Under the pieces are notes generated by a model. The model made no database searches, was not told the DNA's origin, and saw only the letters and a program-made list of their open reading frames with translations. From assembly GCF_019163035.1 (NCBI RefSeq), contig NZ_JAFLKV010000050.1:1-44360 (forward strand): a stretch of 44,360 bases of DNA. Reading direction: 5' to 3'. Positions 38,929-44,360 of the stretch are shown piece by piece. The stretch comes from Sulfuricurvum sp. Lineage in GTDB: Bacteria; Campylobacterota; Campylobacteria; Campylobacterales; Sulfurimonadaceae. The translations under genes and the position numbers were made by a program. The number at the start of each line of letters is the position of its first letter. Position 1 is the first letter of the stretch.

Positions 38929-40015
38929 GCTAGTCGCGCTGATGATTCTCAGTGTGTCCGGATGGGGGGCAACCTATCAGTGGAAGGTGCTCGAAGCGCC
39001 GCAAAGTCTCTACGTCCAGCAAAGCGGTGTGGTGCGGTATGAGTGTACCTTTTCAACCAATGCGGCGGACTATACGATTGCGTTTCAACCGAGCGGAAAT
39101 GAACGCTATAAAGCCTCTATCTTAACCCAGCGTGATCGGATCGTGGAGGGGAAACGGGTACAGACCTTTGATGTACTGATCACCCCGACCCAAGAGGGGA
39201 GCGTTGAGGTTGCATTGGATGCGCTGATGCGTCATACGACGTTTGCATCGATCGAGAATGCCTCCATCGGTCGCGATAACGTCAAAAAATACGATTTCGA
39301 TGATGAGAGTGCCCATCTGCCCAAAGTTCTGATTGCCGCACAAGCCAACGCAGCGGCACTCAGCGGAGAGCTATCTTTGGAAGTGAGAGTCGATAAACGA
39401 AGTGTGGTGGCTCACGAACCGGTTCATCTGAGCCTCTATATCCGTGGACGCGGGAATCTCGATCAATACATCCCGTATGAGCTAAACATCAGCGGCGTCA
39501 ATGTGTTCGCCGAAGAGCCGACACGTGACATTACCCTCGATACGGCTGGATTTTCGGGGGAGATACGTCAGGAATTCGCCCTCGTGAGTGAACAAAGTTT
39601 TGTGATTCCGAAAATCTCTATCGAGGTGTTTGATACCCAAAGCCAAAAGATCAAACGGCTCTATAGTGAGGCGGTAGCGATCGAAGTGGCACAAGGATTC
39701 GAGCGCACCAACCTCCTCGATCCTCCCGCTTTGCGTGATTGGAGTTCTTTGGCTCGTTTTGCTCTCTATGGATCACTGGTGCTTGCAGGGGTCGTGTTGG
39801 GTGAAGTTGCACGAAGAGTGTGGAAGATGCGACCTCGCAGAAAACGAAAGCAGTTTTACGATGATGCCAAAACCTCCAAAGAACTTGTGATGCTTCTCGC
39901 TCTCTCAGGGGAGAGGGTGTACGAGCCGATTATCGCCGAACTCGAAGCGGGAACACTGGATTTGCGTGAAGCGAAGAAAAGGTTAGACGCTTATCCCGCG
40001 CGCTCAAGCGTGTAA
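38909..40015 (+). CDS. BatD-like (oxygen tolerance) membrane protein
   Basis: Signal peptide MKRSLGRLVALMILSVSGWGAT; beta-rich ectodomain; TM; follows batA/batB. Confidence 0.85.
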   Translation: MKRSLGRLVALMILSVSGWGATYQWKVLEAPQSLYVQQSGVVRYECTFSTNAADYTIAFQPSGNERYKASILTQRDRIVEGKRVQTFDVLITPTQEGSVEVALDALMRHTTFASIENASIGRDNVKKYDFDDESAHLPKVLIAAQANAAALSGELSLEVRVDKRSVVAHEPVHLSLYIRGRGNLDQYIPYELNISGVNVFAEEPTRDITLDTAGFSGEIRQEFALVSEQSFVIPKISIEVFDTQSQKIKRLYSEAVAIEVAQGFERTNLLDPPALRDWSSLARFALYGSLVLAGVVLGEVARRVWKMRPRRKRKQFYDDAKTSKELVMLLALSGERVYEPIIAELEAGTLDLREAKKRLDAYPARSSV

Positions 40016-40302
40016 AGAGATCGGACACTCTCTTCTATCTCTTTTTCATGATCGGTAGGAGCGGTACTGTTGCTTTTGGAGATAAAATAGAGATATTCAG
40101 GGGCAATATCAGCTCCGTTACTCCAACTGATCGTACCGCAATCAATAAAAAAAGATTGAAAAAACTCTAAATTATGCAACGGTTCAAATATCTCTCCCTC
40201 TAATTCACTACTCAAATCCACCAATCGCTCAATGGTTTGATTAAATACGAGTTTGATTCTGTAATCACCTGCATAGTGTGCGTCAGTCACTTCTAAAATC
40301 AT
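39991..40302 (-). CDS. DUF2442-family protein
   Basis: YRIKLVFNQTIERLVDLSSELEGEIFEPLHNLEFFQSFFIDCGTISWSNGADIAPEYLY matches the DUF2442 pattern. Confidence 0.85.
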   Translation of the reverse strand: MILEVTDAHYAGDYRIKLVFNQTIERLVDLSSELEGEIFEPLHNLEFFQSFFIDCGTISWSNGADIAPEYLYFISKSNSTAPTDHEKEIEESVRSLYTLERAG

Positions 40303-40311
40303 TTTTGTCTC

Positions 40312-40392
40312 CTATTTTAGAGGTTCGATTGTTTTGGGTAGTTTTTTAAACCCTTTTTTAAACGATGCCGTCCGAAAAATATCGTATTTCAC
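40312..40392 (-). pseudogene. Truncated RelE/YafQ-like toxin N-terminus (26 codons)
   Basis: GTG start overlapping the antitoxin stop (TCGTGA): VKYDIFRTASFKKGFKKLPKTIEPLK-stop, typical of RelE/YafQ N-termini. Confidence 0.7.
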
Positions 40393-40640
40393 GAGAGTAA
40401 ATCTCGTTTTAACGCTTCCATAGAGGTGAATTTTTCACCCTTGCGCTCTTCGAGTTCTTGGAGGGCTATTTTCATCCGCTCGCTTGGAACTTTGAGTTCA
40501 AAAGGGATGGAGTGGGTGAGGGCAACTTGTTTACAAAAGAGGTTGATACCGTCGCTCAGACTCATGCCGTATTGTTTCAACACAGCGGTAGCAATCTCTT
40601 TTGCATCGTTGTCGATTCGGATGCTGGTACTGGTACGCAT
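40389..40640 (-). CDS. RelB/DinJ-family antitoxin
   Basis: MRTSTSIRIDNDAKEIATAVLKQYGMSLSDGINLFCKQVALTHSIPFELKVPSE. Start at 40640, not the ORF-track start at 40817, which runs through an intergenic repeat. Confidence 0.9.
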   Translation of the reverse strand: MRTSTSIRIDNDAKEIATAVLKQYGMSLSDGINLFCKQVALTHSIPFELKVPSERMKIALQELEERKGEKFTSMEALKRDLLS

Positions 40641-40742
40641 GGCAAACTCCTTTTTTATTATTGTACCACAAATGGGGTGCAAAATAGAATTTCGATGAAT
40701 TAAGGGCATAAAAGATACCATTAAAACACATATAAATTTTGC

Positions 40743-40815
40743 CGTTCGCCCTGAGCTAGTCGAAGGGTAAAACGGACGGTTTGTCATCCTCGGGCTTGAC
40801 CAGGGGATCCATCCC
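40743..40815. repeat. Intergenic repeat elements: TTCGCCCTGAGC..GTCGAAGGG followed by GTCATCCTCGGGCTTGACCAGGGGATCCAT
   Basis: Both resemble widespread dispersed bacterial intergenic repeats; the second recurs inverted at 44289-44314. Confidence 0.6.
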
Positions 40816-40897
40816 AAAAAAAGAAAAACAAAATTAGGAATTTGGATGAAATTAGTCTATTTATGGGTTGAAGTTGTGCAAAAATCATTAAGGAAAA

Positions 40898-43057
40898 ATG
40901 ATGAATAGAGAAGAAGCAGAATTAAAATTAAAACAAATTTTTGGATTCGATCATTTTTTTGATGATCAATGGAAAACTATTGATAGAATATTACAAAAAA
41001 AGAGAGTGTTACTAATAGAAAAAACGGGATTTGGAAAGTCTTTAACTTTTCAATTTCCAGCCACTCAATTTGATGGTTTAACAATAATTTTCTCCCCTTT
41101 AATCGCTTTGATGAGAGACCAAATAAAATCTCTCAATGAAAAAGGTATTAAAGTCGGGTTAATTAATAGTGGCGAAACTGATGATGAAAACAACCTTACA
41201 ATTCAAAAAGCCATTAATAATGAACTGAAAATTTTATATATTGCTCCTGAACGACAAGAAAATAGTATATGGCAAGAATCGGTATCAAAAATGAATGTAT
41301 CGTTTGTTGTAGTTGATGAAGCTCACTGTATATCCTCTTGGGGACATGATTTTAGACCAGCGTTCAGAAGAATTATTAACTTAATGCAGATACTACCCGC
41401 AAATATACCAGTCCTTGCTACTACTGCTACCGCAACAATAACTGTAGCACAAGATATAAAAAATCAAATTGGTGGAGATATTGAACTCATTCGTGGTGAT
41501 TTACTTCGTGAAAATTTAAAACTTAATGTCATTCATGTAAATAGTGAGGAAGAGAAGATGGCTTGGATTTCAAACTATCTTGAAAGAATTGATGGTAATG
41601 GTATTGTTTATACAGGAACGAGAAGTAATGCAGAAATTTTTTCGAAATGGTGTGAAAGTGAAAATTTAAATACAATTTACTATCATGGAGGATTAGATAG
41701 TAATAGTAGAAAATCGGTTGAAAAAGAGTGGATGAATAATAAGTTTAAAGCTGTCATATCTACAAATGCTTTAGGCATGGGCATAGACAAATCAGATATA
41801 CGGTTTATTATTCATACGCAAATAACACAATCACCAATCCATTATTATCAAGAGATTGGAAGAGCAGGACGAGATGGAAAAACTGCTGAAATATTTTTAC
41901 TTTTTAACCCTAATGATACAGAGCTACCATTAAGTTTTATTAATGGGGCAAGACCATCTTTTGAAAAATATGGAAAAGTTATAAATGCTTTAAAACAAGA
42001 GTCATTAGGCGAAAAAAATGTTGAAAAGAAAACTAATTTAACAAAGAAGCAAGTAACAACTATTTTAGCAGATTTAATCGATCAAAAAATTATTATAAAA
42101 AATAAAAATAAAAAATATGAATATCTATATAATGCACCACAGCTTGATTTTAGCTCATTTGAAGTTTTAAGAAATCATAGATTGGAAGAATTTAATAAAA
42201 TGCTTGAATATATTGATACTGATCAATGCAAAATGCTTTATTTGTGCAACTACTTAGGAGATACTAACTTCGATAATTGTGAAATTTGTGATAGTTGTTT
42301 ACATAATAAAAATCAATTTTCAATGAGCGAAAATGATAATGAAAAAATTAAACGATTTCAAGAAAATTATTTTCCAGTTTTAGATGTTTCAATTAAAAAA
42401 ACAAAATTAAAAGAGAAATATATTATTAAATATGTTAAAGATAAAGAATATGATGTATCTTTAAATAATCAATTGTTATCAGACAGTGAATATGTTAGAT
42501 TGAGTTTAGTTGATAAAAAAATATTTGATGAATTAATGCTAGAAGCTTATAGTGAACTAAGGCTTATTAATGGTGTAGCTTCATCATATTATGGTTTCTC
42601 AAATGTTGGAGTAATAATCCATAAATGTAAATATGAGAATGGTGGTGATTACCCTATAATATTATTACAACAAACTTTAAGAGCCTTTGGAAAAACTTTT
42701 AAAGAGCAAAAATTTGATTTAATTATGTTTGTTCCTCCCACAAAATCAGGAAAACTTGTAGAAAATTTTGCAAATAAAATAGCTTCTACTTTAAAACTTC
42801 CTATTGCATCACTTATAAAAATTAAAGAGACTAAAGAGCAAAAAATATTTCAAAATGGAGCATTAAAAACGGAAAATATAAAAGATGCTTTTTGGACAGA
42901 TACTGATGTCAATGGATTATCGATTTTACTTATAGATGATATTTTTGATAGTGGTGCGACAATGAAAGAAATTGGTAAAATGCTTACAAAAAAAGGTGCA
43001 AGGGTTATTGCACCTCTAGTTATAGCAAAAACTGTAGGAGGAGATATTGAAAACTGA
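40898..43057 (+). CDS. RecQ-family helicase with C-terminal ComF-type phosphoribosyltransferase domain
   Basis: Helicase motifs: EKTGFGKSLTFQFPA, VVVDEAHCISSWGHDFRPAF, ATTATAT, STNALGMGIDKSDIRFIIH, YYQEIGRAGRDG. Zn cluster CKMLYLCNYLGDTNFDNCEICDSC. PRTase: GVIIHKCKYENGGDYP, DLIMFVPPTKSG, KETKEQKIFQNGALKTENIKDAFWTD, PRPP loop ILLIDDIFDSGATM. Confidence 0.92.
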   Translation: MMNREEAELKLKQIFGFDHFFDDQWKTIDRILQKKRVLLIEKTGFGKSLTFQFPATQFDGLTIIFSPLIALMRDQIKSLNEKGIKVGLINSGETDDENNLTIQKAINNELKILYIAPERQENSIWQESVSKMNVSFVVVDEAHCISSWGHDFRPAFRRIINLMQILPANIPVLATTATATITVAQDIKNQIGGDIELIRGDLLRENLKLNVIHVNSEEEKMAWISNYLERIDGNGIVYTGTRSNAEIFSKWCESENLNTIYYHGGLDSNSRKSVEKEWMNNKFKAVISTNALGMGIDKSDIRFIIHTQITQSPIHYYQEIGRAGRDGKTAEIFLLFNPNDTELPLSFINGARPSFEKYGKVINALKQESLGEKNVEKKTNLTKKQVTTILADLIDQKIIIKNKNKKYEYLYNAPQLDFSSFEVLRNHRLEEFNKMLEYIDTDQCKMLYLCNYLGDTNFDNCEICDSCLHNKNQFSMSENDNEKIKRFQENYFPVLDVSIKKTKLKEKYIIKYVKDKEYDVSLNNQLLSDSEYVRLSLVDKKIFDELMLEAYSELRLINGVASSYYGFSNVGVIIHKCKYENGGDYPIILLQQTLRAFGKTFKEQKFDLIMFVPPTKSGKLVENFANKIASTLKLPIASLIKIKETKEQKIFQNGALKTENIKDAFWTDTDVNGLSILLIDDIFDSGATMKEIGKMLTKKGARVIAPLVIAKTVGGDIEN

Positions 43058-44147
43058 TTTAGTTTACTGGATATTATTTGCCCACTTGCCGAGATGGACA
43101 ACATTAAAAATAAATAAGTTACTTGTTGATATTTTACATCATCAAAAAATGACATTTGAAATGTTTTTTGACCTTTCATATGATGAATGGAGTAAAACAT
43201 TCAATCTTGATGCTAAAGAGATAGGTGATTTACAACAAGCACGTAAAGAGTTAGCTAATTATGCTTTTTTACTCGAAGATATGTTAAGTCAAGGATATGA
43301 ACTTATTCCGTTTAATTCAAGTGAATATCCAAAGATTTTAAAAGATAATCTGAAATTAAAATTTTCTCCTCCACTCCTTTACATCAAAGGGAATAAAAAC
43401 CTTTTTAATGAGGATACAATCGCAATTGTTGGTTCAAGAAGTGCTGATAATATCTCTTTAGAGTTTACAAAAAATATTGCAATCAATGCTACTAAAAAAT
43501 ATCAATGTGTTGTGAGTGGTGGAGCAAAAGGGGTTGATGAGGCAGCACTGGAAAAGAGTGTAAATGCAAATGGTCATAGTATATTGGTTTTACCTCAAGG
43601 CATTTTAACAGCATCCTCGTTTATGAAGAAATATTATAAAAGTATTGTGGATGGAAATTTATTGATAGTAAGTGCTTTTTTCCCAAAAGCTGGATGGAGT
43701 ACCGGTCTTGCTATGGGAAGAAATAAATATATATATGGATTATCAAAAGAGATATATGTTGCTCAATCTGATACTAAGGGTGGTACTTGGTCTGGTGTTT
43801 TGGAAGGATTAAAAGCAGAGAGAACGATATATATTAGAAAGCCTCAAGAAAGTGAAAATAATGCAAATGATTTATTGATTTTAAAAGGTGGGAAAGCCGT
43901 TGACATCAAGGGCAATCCAATAGAAATAGATCAAAGTAATGAAATATCACTTGATGATAAAATAAAAAAAGCCATTAAAGATGTAGCTCTGACAGCGGCA
44001 GAAATTAAGGAAAAAATAAATTATGATATTGATAGCAGAAAATTTTCATTATATTTAAGTAATTTGCCTTTTATAAAAAAAGAGAAAAAAGGAAATCTTA
44101 ATGTATTTTTTTACAAACATGAAACAAAACAATTGAGTCTATTTTAA
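43047..44147 (+). CDS. DprA/SMF-family Rossmann protein
   Basis: TTG start with GGAGGAG Shine-Dalgarno, 11-bp overlap with the helicase gene. DprA motifs TIAIVGSRSAD, VVSGGAKGVDEAALEKSV, LPQGI, GLAMGRNKYIYGLSKEIYVAQSDTKGGTW; N-terminal helical and C-terminal winged-helix-like regions. Confidence 0.92.
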   Translation: MKTDLVYWILFAHLPRWTTLKINKLLVDILHHQKMTFEMFFDLSYDEWSKTFNLDAKEIGDLQQARKELANYAFLLEDMLSQGYELIPFNSSEYPKILKDNLKLKFSPPLLYIKGNKNLFNEDTIAIVGSRSADNISLEFTKNIAINATKKYQCVVSGGAKGVDEAALEKSVNANGHSILVLPQGILTASSFMKKYYKSIVDGNLLIVSAFFPKAGWSTGLAMGRNKYIYGLSKEIYVAQSDTKGGTWSGVLEGLKAERTIYIRKPQESENNANDLLILKGGKAVDIKGNPIEIDQSNEISLDDKIKKAIKDVALTAAEIKEKINYDIDSRKFSLYLSNLPFIKKEKKGNLNVFFYKHETKQLSLF

Positions 44148-44288
44148 AAACATTAAGCGTGAGGCATTTTACGTAAAAGCTTTAATATGATCAACTAAAT
44201 TATCTAATGATTAGCAAGCTTTTTTATACAAACTCATCAGCGAAGAGTTGGGTTTGATATAGGAGAGGAAGATATAAAATGCCGAAGA

Positions 44289-44314
44289 TGGATCCCGTAT
44301 CCAGTACGGGATGA
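44289..44314. repeat. Palindromic intergenic repeat (stem-loop), inverted copy of the 40783-40812 element
   Basis: ATCCCGTA-TCCAG-TACGGGAT stem. Reverse complement GTCATCCCGTACTGGATACGGGATCCAT aligns with GTCATCCTCGGGCTTGACCAGGGGATCCAT at 40783. Confidence 0.65.
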
Positions 44315-44360
44315 CGAGATAAGTCGCTACACAAATAGAAACCTAAAAAGAAACAAGGTA

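Noticed and set aside
40426-40703. Plus-strand ORFs opposite the RelB/DinJ antitoxin
   Set aside because: Antisense to a well-supported antitoxin; no domain features.
40641-40817. N-terminal extension of the antitoxin ORF (MGWIPWSSPRMTNRPFYPSTSSGRTAKF...)
   Set aside because: Translation of intergenic repeats (the typical YPSTSSGRT artefact); the true start is 40640.
1-44360. CRISPR arrays, rRNA genes, complete IS elements or prophage structural genes
   Set aside because: Looked for regular spaced repeats, rRNA signatures and transposase/phage proteins; none convincingly present.

Overview
The window is a bacterial chromosomal segment, probably Campylobacterota (Sulfuricurvum/Sulfurimonas-like). 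That assignment is inferred from protein style and gene content; no database was consulted. Most of it is ordinary: proA, an ABC ATPase, plsC-like, purQ/purS/purC, a ctpA-like S41 protease, an RRM protein, an ABC-F ATPase, an eIF1/SUI1 (YciH)-like protein, mntP, metal permeases and CDF transporters, several c-di-GMP enzymes, a CusA/CzcA-type RND efflux operon with a two-component system, batA/batB/batD, and two tRNAs (Glu-TTC, Lys-TTT). Accessory features:
(1) The strongest candidate for an unusual system is an AT-rich two-gene cassette at 40898-44147. It encodes a RecQ-family helicase fused to a C-terminal ComF-type phosphoribosyltransferase, translationally coupled to a DprA/SMF-like protein. 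Two inverted copies of a GGATCC-containing intergenic repeat flank it, and a decayed toxin-antitoxin locus lies beside it.
(2) A ~1.34 kb AT-rich insert (22683-24017) is bounded by a 19-nt near-perfect direct repeat of the tRNA-Glu 3' end. It looks like a tRNA-targeted integration remnant carrying two unknown secreted-type proteins.
(3) An outer-membrane porin-like pseudogene has an internal deletion and a G6-tract frameshift.
(4) A RelE/YafQ-like toxin is truncated to a 26-codon stub between its RelB/DinJ antitoxin and a DUF2442 gene.
(5) A 51-aa entericidin-like lipoprotein at 19169-19324 is missing from the ORF track.
(6) A 17-bp-arm palindrome sits directly upstream of a CxxCH-containing sensor GGDEF/EAL gene.
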